Assembly (NCBI GenBank): GCA_018065085.1
Contig: JAGHUA010000072.1
Coordinates: 1 to 34,958 of the forward strand
Reading direction: 5' to 3'
Source: Candidatus Liminaster caballi
GTDB taxonomy: Bacteria > Bacteroidota > Bacteroidia > Bacteroidales > UBA3663
Length of the DNA stretch: 34,958 nt
The number at the start of each line of letters is the position of its first letter. Position 1 is the first letter of the stretch. The position numbers were made by a program, and so were the translations under genes. The notes under the pieces were generated by a model. That model was not told the DNA's origin, ran no database searches, and was given only the letters and a program-made list of their open reading frames with translations. Below are positions 23,958 to 32,721 of the stretch, in pieces.

Positions 23958-25493
23958 ATGGAAATGTATCTTCCCATCATCGGTGTGATAGCAATCATTG
24001 TTATCGTATCGTCTGTATTGAAGCGTTACCGCCGTTGCCCGTCAGACAAGATTCTTGTTGTCTATGGTTCTACAGGCAAGGGGTCCGCCAAGTGCGTCCA
24101 CGGTGGCGGTGTTTTCGTATGGCCAATCATTCAGGACTACGCCTACCTTAACCTGACTCCGATCTCAATCGAGGCAAACCTCACCAACGCACTCTCGCGT
24201 CAGAATATCCGCGTCGATGTTCCTTGCCGATTCACGGTCGGCATCTCTACCGAGCCTGATTCGATGAACAACGCTGCCGAGCGCCTTCTCGGTCTCAGCG
24301 CCAACGACATCCAGGACATGGCCCGCGATATCCTCTTCGGTCAGCTTCGTCTTGTTATTGCCTCAATGTCAATCGAGGAGTTGAACCAGGACCGCGACGT
24401 CTTCCAGGAGAACATCAAGAAGAACGTCGAGATCGAGCTCAAGAAGATCGGTCTGAAGCTCATCAACGTGAACATCACCGATATCAAGGACGAGAGCGGC
24501 TACATCGAGGCTCTCGGTCAGGAGGCTGCTGCCAAGGCCATCAACGAGGCCAAGGTGAAGGTGGCTGAGAAGGAGAACGATGCCAAGGTAAAGGTTGCCG
24601 AGCAGGAGATGACCGGTGAATCGGGCAAGGCTCGTTTCCAGATGGAGACACGTAAGGCTGTGGCTGCTGCCAATGCCGAGGCTGTGAAGGGCGAGAACAC
24701 CGCCAAGGTCGAGATTGCCAATTCTCAGGCCGACCTCCGCGAGCGTGAGGCTGAGGCACAGCGCCGTGCCACTGCTGCCGAGAAGATTGCTGCTGCCAAG
24801 GCTCTTGAGGAATCATATTCAGCCGAGCAGAAAGCCGAGTTGGCACGTGCCGAGCGCGAACGCTCTACACAGCAGGCCAACATCATCGTTAAGCAGGAGA
24901 TCGAGAAGCAGCGTATTGTTGTCGAGGCTGAGGCTGAGGCCGACCAGAAGCGTGTAACCGCTAAGGGTGAGGCTGACTATATCGCATTCAAGGCTAAGGG
25001 TGAGGCCGATGCCGTTGCCATCAAGGCTAAGGGTGAGGCCGATGCCATCCGCACAAAGGCAGAAGGCGAAGGTGCAGCTGCAGCCATCAAGGCCAAGGGC
25101 GAGGCTGAGGCTATCTTTGCCAAGATGGAGGCTGAGGCTCGCGGTCTGAACGAGGTGCTCACCAAGCAGGCACAGGGCTACGACAAGATGATCCAGGCTG
25201 CAGGCGGTGATGCCACCAAGGCCTACACCCTGCTCCTCCTTGAGAAGCTGCCTGAACTCGTCAAGACTCAGGTTGAGGCTATCAAGGGCATCAACATCGA
25301 CAAGGTTACCGTTTGGGACAATGGTGCCGGCGGTGCTGACGGCAAGGGTTCTACTGCCGGTTTCATCTCTAATCTCTATAAGTCGGTTCCACCTCTTCAG
25401 GAACTCTTCGATCAGGCCGGCATGAAGCTTCCTGAGTATCTCGGCAGCAACAAGGTTGAGGAACAGGAGCCAGCTCCACTCGACGAAGACTAA
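23958..25493 (+). CDS. flotillin-like SPFH protein
   Basis: 511 residues. A single N-terminal membrane segment (about 5-22) is followed by an SPFH/PHB domain (about 28-190; LVVYG, FVWPIIQDYAYL, DVPCRFTVGI, VEIELKKIGLKLINVNITDI). A long Glu/Ala/Lys coiled coil (about 190-400) and a flotillin tail (ATKAYTLLLLEKLPELV, about 420) complete it. It should oligomerise on the inner membrane and organise microdomains; the direct biochemical role is not settled for bacteria. Residues 334-388 contain five in-frame 11-residue repeats of the KAKGEADAIxx type (33 bp each), a hendecad coiled-coil pattern. Partner NfeD-like gene upstream (42 bp), HD exonuclease gene downstream (10 bp). Confidence 0.92.
   Translation: MEMYLPIIGVIAIIVIVSSVLKRYRRCPSDKILVVYGSTGKGSAKCVHGGGVFVWPIIQDYAYLNLTPISIEANLTNALSRQNIRVDVPCRFTVGISTEPDSMNNAAERLLGLSANDIQDMARDILFGQLRLVIASMSIEELNQDRDVFQENIKKNVEIELKKIGLKLINVNITDIKDESGYIEALGQEAAAKAINEAKVKVAEKENDAKVKVAEQEMTGESGKARFQMETRKAVAAANAEAVKGENTAKVEIANSQADLREREAEAQRRATAAEKIAAAKALEESYSAEQKAELARAERERSTQQANIIVKQEIEKQRIVVEAEAEADQKRVTAKGEADYIAFKAKGEADAVAIKAKGEADAIRTKAEGEGAAAAIKAKGEAEAIFAKMEAEARGLNEVLTKQAQGYDKMIQAAGGDATKAYTLLLLEKLPELVKTQVEAIKGINIDKVTVWDNGAGGADGKGSTAGFISNLYKSVPPLQELFDQAGMKLPEYLGSNKVEEQEPAPLDED
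24957..25121 (+). repeat. five in-frame 33-bp repeats in the flotillin gene
   Basis: Units at 24957, 24990, 25023, 25056 and 25089 each encode an 11-residue version of KAKGEADAIxx (the first starts TAKGEAD, the fourth is KAEGEGA). Units are similar at DNA level (AAGGCTAAGGGTGAGGC core), so the copy number may change by slippage without breaking the frame. Confidence 0.8.
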
Positions 25494-25503
25494 TCCTCTG
25501 ACC

Positions 25504-26391
25504 ATGCTCGAATATCTCTGTATAAGCCGCACAAACGGCATAACAAAGACAGGTTCTCCATACTGCACATTGAAACTCGCCAACCTCGACGAAGTTGCCA
25601 ATGTCGCAGTGTGGGACGTACCGCCGACAGCCGGGCCTGCCGTGGGTCAGATTGTGCGCTTCCATGCCATTCAGGATCGCGACGGCAAGAAGTCGGCCAA
25701 CGGTCGCGACATGGCTACGGGTCCGATGATGCAGGAGGGACATCCGTTCTGGAATCTCATGCCCCACCCGGTGAAGCAGGACGACTGGAATGCCACCATC
25801 GCCCATCTCATCACCTTCTGCACTCATCAGAAGCTCATCTCGGTCATCGAGGATTTCGGACAGAAGCTCTACGAGCCTTATTCCAAGTATCCGGCAGCCA
25901 CGAGCATGCACCACGCCTTCCAGGGCGGATTGCTCAATCACACCTACCAGATGCTCCACATGTTCGAAGGTCTCTACCCGACTCTCCCCTATCCGGTCAA
26001 GGCCGAGCGTGTCATCCTTGCCATTCTCTTCCACGACTATGGCAAGCTCATGGAGTATAACCGCGATGGCGAGACGCAGCAGGACATGTATCTGCTGGGA
26101 CACATCTACATCTCGGCACACACGCTGCAGAACGTTCTCGAAGGCGTCTTTGCCGAAACTCCAGGCGATGCCAAGTCCATCAAGCCTGAGAACCGCGAGG
26201 AGATCAAGCGCATCATCCACTGCATCCTTGCCCATCATGGCGAGCGTGAATACGGTTCGCCCGTAGTGCCTTGCATGCAGGAGGCTGTCATTGTCAACTA
26301 TCTCGACAATCTCTCGGCCAAGGTCGAGAACATCAAGGACACAGGCAATATGGAGCAGTCATATTGTCTCGGCACACACGTTGTGAAATAA
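25504..26391 (+). CDS. YhaM-like HD-domain 3'-5' exoribonuclease
   Basis: 295 residues, cytoplasmic. The start at 25504 follows the flotillin stop by 10 bp. An N-terminal OB-like part (about 1-70) is followed by an HD domain: HHAFQGGLLNH (136-146), FHDYGK (176-181, with the metal-binding H177-D178), GHIYISAH (199-206), and AHHG near 240. This is the layout of YhaM/CBF1-type 3'-5' exoribonucleases. The N-terminal region is a little shorter than in Bacillus YhaM. The protein ends eight bases before the pectate lyase gene, so it is probably co-transcribed with flotillin and the lyase. RNA substrate not predictable; a phosphohydrolase with another substrate is the alternative. Confidence 0.8.
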   Translation: MLEYLCISRTNGITKTGSPYCTLKLANLDEVANVAVWDVPPTAGPAVGQIVRFHAIQDRDGKKSANGRDMATGPMMQEGHPFWNLMPHPVKQDDWNATIAHLITFCTHQKLISVIEDFGQKLYEPYSKYPAATSMHHAFQGGLLNHTYQMLHMFEGLYPTLPYPVKAERVILAILFHDYGKLMEYNRDGETQQDMYLLGHIYISAHTLQNVLEGVFAETPGDAKSIKPENREEIKRIIHCILAHHGEREYGSPVVPCMQEAVIVNYLDNLSAKVENIKDTGNMEQSYCLGTHVVK

Positions 26392-26399
26392 TCATCCAG

Positions 26400-29300
26400 A
26401 TGAACCGACACATTATTACATTCATGTACGCTGGCGCATTGTCCCTCTTTGCAGGCAATGCGCCAGCGCAGCAGTTAGCCTTCCCTGGTGCACAGGGATG
26501 GGGTCGCTTTGCACTCGGAGCCCGCGGACAGGCCTCGCCCTCTGTATATCATGTAACCAACCTCAATGACTCGGGCTCTGGCTCGTTGCGTGATGCCGTT
26601 TCGCAGCGCGGACGCATCGTGGTGTTCGATGTCTCGGGCGTGATCCGCATCAACTCGCGCATCATCTTTGCCAGCGACATCTACGTGGCAGGACAGACAG
26701 CCCCGGGCGAGGGCATCACCGTCTATGGCGACGGCGTCTCGTTCTCGGGCGCAAGCAACATCATCTGCCGCTACCTGCGTGTCCGCATGGGACATGGAGG
26801 CAGTTCGGGCAAGGACTGTGCCGGCATTGCCAACGGCACTAACATGATCTTCGACCACTGCTCGTTCTCATGGGGTCTGGACGAGACCTTCTCCATCAAC
26901 CCCGACGGTCATGGCGACATGCGCAACGTGACCATACAGAACACCATCGTCGGTCAGGGACTCATGACCCACTCGGCAGGCGGTCTCATGCAGGCCGACT
27001 CCATCACCCTCTATCGCAACCTCTATTGCGACAATTCGACACGCAACAACAAGGTAAAGGGCATCAACCAGTTTGCCAACAACGTCATCTACAACTGGAA
27101 GAACGGTGCCTACATCATGGGTGGCGACTCCGAGGGCAAGTCGTTTGTCAACATCGAGTCCAATCTCTTCATCAACGGTCCTGCAGGCGGCGGCGATGCC
27201 TTCACCGGAGCCAATGCCGACTTCCATTGCTATGGCGTGGACAACTGGCAGGACAACAACGTCAACGGCATCTATGACCCGTTCGAGGTGACCCGCTACA
27301 GCGCATCCACACGCGAGCCTTCACGCTATCCCTATCCCGACCTTGAACTCTGGAGCGGACGCCAGCTCAACGAACTGCTGCTGCCCGATGTCGGCGCCTC
27401 GCTGCCCTACCGCGATCAGGCCGACTGCTACATGGTCGATGAGGTGTTGTCTTACGGAGCCGAAGGCGCACTCATCACCTACGAGTCATCGCTTCCCATC
27501 GGCACGCCCGACACATGGGCATGGTGGCAAGGCAATGCCGTCACCGACACCGACCGCGACGGAATGCCCGACTGGTGGGAGGAGGCCAACGGCACAAACC
27601 CATCGTCAAACGATGCCTGCACACGTGCAGCCAACGGCTATCTCAACATCGAGAACTATATCAATTCCATCACCGTCGATGACCGTCAGTTCTTCCTGCG
27701 CCGTCCGATCAACGTTGCGCTCGCATCGGCTTCCACATCGACGCTGACCATCGGCTGGCGCGACTACACCTATGCCGAGGACGGATTTGCCGTCGAACTG
27801 CTCGCCGATGGCTCATGGCACGAGATGGCACGCACCGCCGCCAATGTCCGGCAGTGTGTGGTTTCCGGCCTCGAACCCGGCACGACCTACAGCGTCCGTG
27901 TGCGTGCGTTTGCCAATGTCGATGGCAGCGAGAAATACTCCGAATACTCCGCCCCATGCTCTTGCCTGACCCGTCCGCTTGAGGTCGGCATGGTCGATAT
28001 CGACACCTATGAGCCCGATGTCACCAACTCGGCCGAAGTGACCGACGGACAGAAGGTGCTCTATCATGCCCCGACAGGCGATACGCTTGCCATCGCCCTC
28101 ACCTCCGACATCTCGCCAGCCAGCATCGTTGCCACAGGCGCAGGAACAGTGGCCCTGAGCGGCTCGGCAATCAAGGGCGACGGCACATCGGTCAACCGCG
28201 ACCACGAGGGCATCCTTGTGCTCGACAACCGCAACTCATACACCGGAACCACCGTCACCCACGGCGGCACCATCATGTTCAGCTCCATTGCCAACGGTGG
28301 CACGGCAAGCGCCATCGGTGCTTCTCAGCCATTCGCCCAGAACTGGATCTTCGATGGCGGCACATTCTGCTACACAGGTTCTTCGGCGTCGAGCAACCGA
28401 AGTGCACGCATCGACCGCAACTCCACCCTGGCCATCAGCAAATCGTCCGCCACGCTCACCATGAGCGGTGTGTTCGAGGGCGATGGCGGACTGACCATCG
28501 ACGGTCCTGGCACCGTCTCCATTGCCAATATCTCGTTCATCGGCTATAATGGTCCGACACGTCTGAAGGGCGGCAAACTGCTCCTCTCCGACATCGAGAA
28601 TGCCTGCAAACCGCTCGGTTCGTCTGGCAGACAGATAGTCATGGCTGGCGGAACCCTGCAGTTTGTATCGCGCAACGAGGACTACCAGGAACTCTCATTC
28701 CCTATCCACGTCGAGGACGAGACACACAGCACCATCGTCATGCCTACCCACTGCTACTTCAAACCGGCAATCACGGGCAACGGCACCCTCCAGCTCGACA
28801 TTCCTTACCTTCGTTCATACCTCCGTCCCGACCTCAGCCAGTTCACCGGCAAGATCATCGGACGCGGCACGAACAGCAGCGGAGCCTCGCTCTTCTTCAG
28901 CGAGACCCAATGGAATGCCCCTGGCGTGCGTTTCGAGCTCAAGGGCAATGCCCACATGGCGGCATGGACCACCAATGCGGTCAACGTGATTGGCGGACTT
29001 TCGGGCGACGCAGGCACATTCCTCGTAGGTTCGAGCAAACAGAGCGACGGTTGGCGCTGCTCGTGGGAAGTAGGCTCGGCCAACAGCGACGAGACGTTCC
29101 GTGGCGTCATCAACAATCTGCCTGCAGGCCTTAATGCCGGACATTCAGGCACGGTTTCGATCAAGAAGGTAGGTTCGGGCGTATGGCGTCTGACAGGAGC
29201 CAATGTCTATAGCGGCACGACCTCTGTGGCAGACGGCACACTTGTCATCAACGGCACCCATACCGGTTCGGGCGCGATCTCCGTATCCTCGGGCGCAACA

Positions 29301-29846
29301 CTGCGTGGCATAGGATCTGTTGCCGGACGCGTACGTGTTGAGACCGGCGGCATCATCACTTCGGGCGATACGCTGATCAACTATGCGATGTTCAAGCTCG
29401 AAGGCGGACTTGCCATGCAGGGCGGCAGCCGGCTCTCAATCCCTGTCAGCGGCACAAAGACCAACAGTCTGCGCGTCTCCGGTTCGGTGAGCATTGCTGC
29501 TGGCTCAATCCTCGCCATTGACCTCTCTGCCGACCCTTACCATGTGTTCAATGCCGGCGATAAGATCCGAATTTTCTTCTCTCCGACCAATATCACATCA
29601 CATTCTGGTGAGTTCGCCGACATCGAACCAGCCTCGCCTGGCGATGGGCTGAAGTGGGACACATCCACCATCTTCACCGACGGATATCTGCGTGTGGCAG
29701 AAGACGCTACTGGCATCGAATCCCTTACTTACGGCAATGCTGCCAATCCAGCACAGACCTTCAATCTCGATGGCTTGCCTGTCAGCGACTCCGCGCAGCG
29801 CCCAGGCACCATCTACATCATTGACGGACGTAAGGTTCTGAAGTAA
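26400..29846 (+). CDS. large exported pectate lyase with type IX-like C-terminal tail
   Basis: 1148 residues. The start at 26400 opens a signal peptide (cleavage near residue 23 after APA). An N-terminal pectate-lyase-like beta-helix (about 25-375; FPGAQGWGR, VYHVTNLNDSGSGSLRDAV, VVFDVSGVI, VKGINQFANNVIYNW) should cleave polygalacturonate-type chains by beta-elimination. Then come a calcium-loop motif (DTDRDGMPDWW, about 382), an FN3 domain (about 440-525) and a long beta-helical region (about 560-1080) of autotransporter-like repeats (YTGTTVTHGG, YSGTTSVADGTLVING). The last ~40 residues (FNLDGLPV...GTIYIIDGRKVLK) resemble a type IX sorting domain, so PorU may process it. An earlier in-frame start at 26271 lies inside the exonuclease gene and is rejected. 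A strong terminator follows. Confidence 0.85.
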   Translation: MNRHIITFMYAGALSLFAGNAPAQQLAFPGAQGWGRFALGARGQASPSVYHVTNLNDSGSGSLRDAVSQRGRIVVFDVSGVIRINSRIIFASDIYVAGQTAPGEGITVYGDGVSFSGASNIICRYLRVRMGHGGSSGKDCAGIANGTNMIFDHCSFSWGLDETFSINPDGHGDMRNVTIQNTIVGQGLMTHSAGGLMQADSITLYRNLYCDNSTRNNKVKGINQFANNVIYNWKNGAYIMGGDSEGKSFVNIESNLFINGPAGGGDAFTGANADFHCYGVDNWQDNNVNGIYDPFEVTRYSASTREPSRYPYPDLELWSGRQLNELLLPDVGASLPYRDQADCYMVDEVLSYGAEGALITYESSLPIGTPDTWAWWQGNAVTDTDRDGMPDWWEEANGTNPSSNDACTRAANGYLNIENYINSITVDDRQFFLRRPINVALASASTSTLTIGWRDYTYAEDGFAVELLADGSWHEMARTAANVRQCVVSGLEPGTTYSVRVRAFANVDGSEKYSEYSAPCSCLTRPLEVGMVDIDTYEPDVTNSAEVTDGQKVLYHAPTGDTLAIALTSDISPASIVATGAGTVALSGSAIKGDGTSVNRDHEGILVLDNRNSYTGTTVTHGGTIMFSSIANGGTASAIGASQPFAQNWIFDGGTFCYTGSSASSNRSARIDRNSTLAISKSSATLTMSGVFEGDGGLTIDGPGTVSIANISFIGYNGPTRLKGGKLLLSDIENACKPLGSSGRQIVMAGGTLQFVSRNEDYQELSFPIHVEDETHSTIVMPTHCYFKPAITGNGTLQLDIPYLRSYLRPDLSQFTGKIIGRGTNSSGASLFFSETQWNAPGVRFELKGNAHMAAWTTNAVNVIGGLSGDAGTFLVGSSKQSDGWRCSWEVGSANSDETFRGVINNLPAGLNAGHSGTVSIKKVGSGVWRLTGANVYSGTTSVADGTLVINGTHTGSGAISVSSGATLRGIGSVAGRVRVETGGIITSGDTLINYAMFKLEGGLAMQGGSRLSIPVSGTKTNSLRVSGSVSIAAGSILAIDLSADPYHVFNAGDKIRIFFSPTNITSHSGEFADIEPASPGDGLKWDTSTIFTDGYLRVAEDATGIESLTYGNAANPAQTFNLDGLPVSDSAQRPGTIYIIDGRKVLK

Positions 29847-29850
29847 TTTC

Positions 29851-29892
29851 ACAAAGCCACTCAGCACATGCGCTGAGTGGCTTTGTTTTTTA
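29851..29892 (+). terminator. strong intrinsic terminator after the pectate lyase gene
   Basis: A perfect 15-bp stem (29851-29865 with 29872-29886) closes a 6-base loop and is followed by a T-run through 29891. It starts 5 bases after the stop codon and closes the NfeD-flotillin-exonuclease-lyase unit. Confidence 0.92.
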
Positions 29893-30023
29893 TAGAAGAA
29901 TAATCCGTTATCTGCGGCAAGAACACGGGCAGAAAGCCCACCAAGCATTCAGCCCAACGGCCACGCCCTGGGTCATATAGGAAATCATTGTTACGTCCAG
30001 AGCTTTACGCACGTAAAAGACGG

Positions 30024-30338
30024 TCAATCCATGTGGAACATCTCGGGGAGAGGAATGCTCACAGGAGAGTTGTCGGGATTGGTCTCCATGATGTCGGCCA
30101 TGTATGCCCACCATTCCTGACAGATCCTGGTCTGTCCGAGATCCTGACTGCCGCCCTCGCCCTCCAGTTCCTGATAGGCAAAGAGAGTGTTGGTGTCCTC
30201 GTCGAGATAGATGCTGTAGTTGCGCACACCGCTTTCAGTCAACAGACGGCGCAACTCAGGAAACAGGTTCTGGTGTCTGCGCTTATACTCTTCCTTCATA
30301 CCCGGCTTAAGGTACATCTTGAATGCTTCGCGTCTCAT
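30024..30338 (-). CDS. rhaM: L-rhamnose mutarotase
   Basis: 104 residues, the normal length. The enzyme interconverts the alpha and beta anomers of L-rhamnose. The ATG at 30338 is chosen; a TTG two codons upstream is possible but gives no better fit. Y18 and H22 in EEYKRRH match the catalytic pair of E. coli RhaM (YiiL), and the tail with QEWWAYMADIM and the C-terminal MFHMD match the family. It follows the M3 peptidase gene on the same strand by 33 bp. No other rhamnose gene is in the window; rhamnose is a side-chain sugar of pectin, so a link with the pectate lyase is possible but is inference. The 130 bp between it and the terminator at 29892 hold nothing I can identify. Confidence 0.92.
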   Translation of the reverse strand: MRREAFKMYLKPGMKEEYKRRHQNLFPELRRLLTESGVRNYSIYLDEDTNTLFAYQELEGEGGSQDLGQTRICQEWWAYMADIMETNPDNSPVSIPLPEMFHMD

Positions 30339-30371
30339 AGTCAATATAGTGATAAGTGATGAACGATTGCT

Positions 30372-32528
30372 TTAGCGGCATGCCGACGCCGAGAGTCCAC
30401 GGTTGCGGAGCAGGGCAGCAATATCGGGCTCTGCGCCACGGAAGTTCTTATACATGGTCATGCCATCGTCGATGCTGCCAGGCACGAGGATATAGTCATG
30501 GAAGCGGCGGGCCATCTCAGGATTGAAGATGTCGCCCGTCTCCTTGAATGCCTCAAAGCCGTCGCTGTCGAGCACCTCGCTCCAGAGATAGCAATAGTAG
30601 CCGGCAGTGTAGCCGCCGCCCATGCAATGGCTGAAGTTGGTGACGCGATAGCGTGGCAGGATCTGAGAAGGGATGCCGCGCTTGGCGAGCTGTTCGGCCT
30701 CGAACTGCATAACGTCAAAGTTCTCAGGGATAGACGTCAGAGTGTGGAGATCCATATCGACGAGGGCTGCGGCAAGGAACTCGACGGTGGCGAAGCCCTG
30801 TCCGTACTTTCCGCTGTCCTCGAGCTTCTGTACGAGCTCGGCAGGGATGACCTCGCCGGTCTGATAATGCTTGGCATAATGTGCGAGCACCTCAGGCTCG
30901 AATGCCCAATGCTCGTTGATCTGCGATGGCAACTCGACGAAATCTGTCTCGACCTGCGAAACGGCATCGTAGTGAACGTCGTGGAGCATGAAGTGGAGTG
31001 CATGACCGAACTCATGGAACATGGTCTCAACATTGTCGGCGTTCTGGAGGGCAGGACGGTTGGCTGTGGCCGACGTCATGTTGCAGACATTGACCAGCAC
31101 AGGAATGCGACGCACCTCATTGCCCTCGGCATCGGTCTCATAGCTCTGTTCGCGCAGGTTGGTGCACCAGGCACCGGCTCCCTTGCCGTCGCGTGGATAA
31201 TAGTCGCTGTAGAAGATAGCCACAACCTTGCCGTCGCTGTCTGAGACCTCCCATGCCTGAGCTGTAGGCTCGTAGGCAGGAACGTCGGCTGTGATCTCGC
31301 GGAAGGTGAGGCCGTAGAGGCGGTTGGCAACATAGAAGATGCCGTCCTCAAGGATGTTGTGGATCTCGAAATACTCGCTGATCTTCTCCTCGTCGATATT
31401 GAACTTAGCGGCCTTGGCGCGGCTGCTGTAGTACATATAGTCCCAGCCTTCAGGTTCGCTCTTGATGCCGTCCTTGCGCATCTCCACACGGATGTCGGCA
31501 AGTTCTTCCTGAGCCTTGGCCACGGCTGGAGCCCACACGGCATTCATAAGGTCATAGGCCTTCTGTGGGGTCTGTGCCATGCGACGCTCAAGGATCTGCT
31601 GAGCGCAGTTGTCATAGCCCATGAGACGGGCTTTCTTCAGGCGCAACTCGACGAGCTGACGGCAGATTTCCCTGTTGTCCCACTCGTTGCCCTGGTTGCC
31701 TCTGTTGTAATAGGCATCATAGACGCGTCGGCGAAGCTCACGGTTTGAGCAATACTGGAGCACGGGATTGCACGACGGGCGCTGCATGTTAAACATATAC
31801 TTGCCCTCCTGACCCTGAGCCTTGGCCATCTGGGCGGCCGCCTCGATGTTGGCCTCTGGAAGTCCCTGGAGCTCGTCGCGGCTATCGACGGTCACGAACG
31901 TGTTGTTGGTCTCGTGAAGGAGGTTCTGACCAAACTGCACCTGAAGGGCGCTGATCTGCTGATTGAGCTGACGGAGCTCGGACTGCTGCTCATCGCTAAG
32001 AGCTGCGCCTGCGCGAACAAAGTCCTTATAGATATGTTCGAGCACGGTCATCTGCTCGTGGGTGAGCAGTTCGCGGCGCTCCACGTCGGCAACTTCGGGA
32101 TGCTGATCGTCATAGACCCTGCGCACACGGTCGAAGAGCTGCTGATTGAGCATGATGTCGTCGCTGTGAGCCGAGAGCAATGGCGAGAGTTCGGTCTCAA
32201 GAGCCTGCAGACTGTCGTTGGCATTGCTTTCGAGCAGGGTGAAATAGACCTCAAGGACATTGGTCAGTTCAAGGTTGCTGCGGTCGAGCGGAGCAATGGT
32301 ATTGGCAAACGTAGGGGCATCAGCATCGGCGACGATCGCAGCCACCACAGCCTTCTGACGTTCCATTGCCACATGTGCAGCCTCACGATAGTCGGAAGGG
32401 ATTATCTCGGTGTAACGGGTGATGCCGTAGGGCGCATTGCTCTCTTCGAGCAACGGATTGACACGGCTGTTTTGCTGGCACGAAGCCAAGGTCAGTGTAG
32501 TCATCAGTAGAAGTGCTGTTTTTTTCAT
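30372..32528 (-). CDS. dcp: M3 family dipeptidyl carboxypeptidase, lipoprotein
   Basis: 718 residues. The N-terminus is a lipoprotein signal (MKKTALLLMT, lipobox LASC with C17). The rest is a full M3 thimet-oligopeptidase-type metallopeptidase: zinc motif HEFGH at 505-509, a third ligand expected in the following FVELPSQ block, and the substrate-loop region HCMGGGYTAGYYCYLW near 635-650. Length and sequence fit Dcp, which removes C-terminal dipeptides from peptides. Periplasmic, membrane-tethered location is inferred from the lipobox. The minus-strand TATCTTTG at 32554-32561 lies just before the start. The mutarotase gene follows 33 bp downstream. Confidence 0.92.
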   Translation of the reverse strand: MKKTALLLMTTLTLASCQQNSRVNPLLEESNAPYGITRYTEIIPSDYREAAHVAMERQKAVVAAIVADADAPTFANTIAPLDRSNLELTNVLEVYFTLLESNANDSLQALETELSPLLSAHSDDIMLNQQLFDRVRRVYDDQHPEVADVERRELLTHEQMTVLEHIYKDFVRAGAALSDEQQSELRQLNQQISALQVQFGQNLLHETNNTFVTVDSRDELQGLPEANIEAAAQMAKAQGQEGKYMFNMQRPSCNPVLQYCSNRELRRRVYDAYYNRGNQGNEWDNREICRQLVELRLKKARLMGYDNCAQQILERRMAQTPQKAYDLMNAVWAPAVAKAQEELADIRVEMRKDGIKSEPEGWDYMYYSSRAKAAKFNIDEEKISEYFEIHNILEDGIFYVANRLYGLTFREITADVPAYEPTAQAWEVSDSDGKVVAIFYSDYYPRDGKGAGAWCTNLREQSYETDAEGNEVRRIPVLVNVCNMTSATANRPALQNADNVETMFHEFGHALHFMLHDVHYDAVSQVETDFVELPSQINEHWAFEPEVLAHYAKHYQTGEVIPAELVQKLEDSGKYGQGFATVEFLAAALVDMDLHTLTSIPENFDVMQFEAEQLAKRGIPSQILPRYRVTNFSHCMGGGYTAGYYCYLWSEVLDSDGFEAFKETGDIFNPEMARRFHDYILVPGSIDDGMTMYKNFRGAEPDIAALLRNRGLSASACR

Positions 32529-32553
32529 TGTTTTGAGTTTTTTTTATCCGGTG

Positions 32554-32561
32554 CAAAGATA
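32554..32561 (-). promoter_or_regulatory. -7 box for the M3 peptidase gene
   Basis: The minus strand reads TATCTTTG, matching TAnnTTTG, about 25 bases before the ATG at 32528. No clear -33 match. Confidence 0.55.
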
Positions 32562-32698
32562 CAAAAATATTTCCTTTTTACGGCTTTTGAAGCCCGCATA
32601 ATTGACCAAACAGCATGTAATTTGACCCGAAACATGGAATTTTTCACCTAAAAAACCATTTTTTTGCGCTTTTTAAACATTGTTTAATTTATAATTTG

Positions 32699-32706
32699 TA
32701 TCTTTG
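32699..32706 (+). promoter_or_regulatory. -7 box for the 5'-nucleotidase gene
   Basis: TATCTTTG at 32699-32706. The predicted start point (near 32713) is less than 10 bases before the ATG at 32722, so the mRNA would be almost leaderless. An in-frame TTG at 32704 lies inside the box and cannot be the start. Confidence 0.6.
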
Positions 32707-32721
32707 CACAAATTTGCAACA

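Noticed and set aside
29908-30114. Minus-strand open frame after rhaM
   Set aside because: Overlaps rhaM in another frame, with no start signal and no recognisable product; the spacer looks non-coding.
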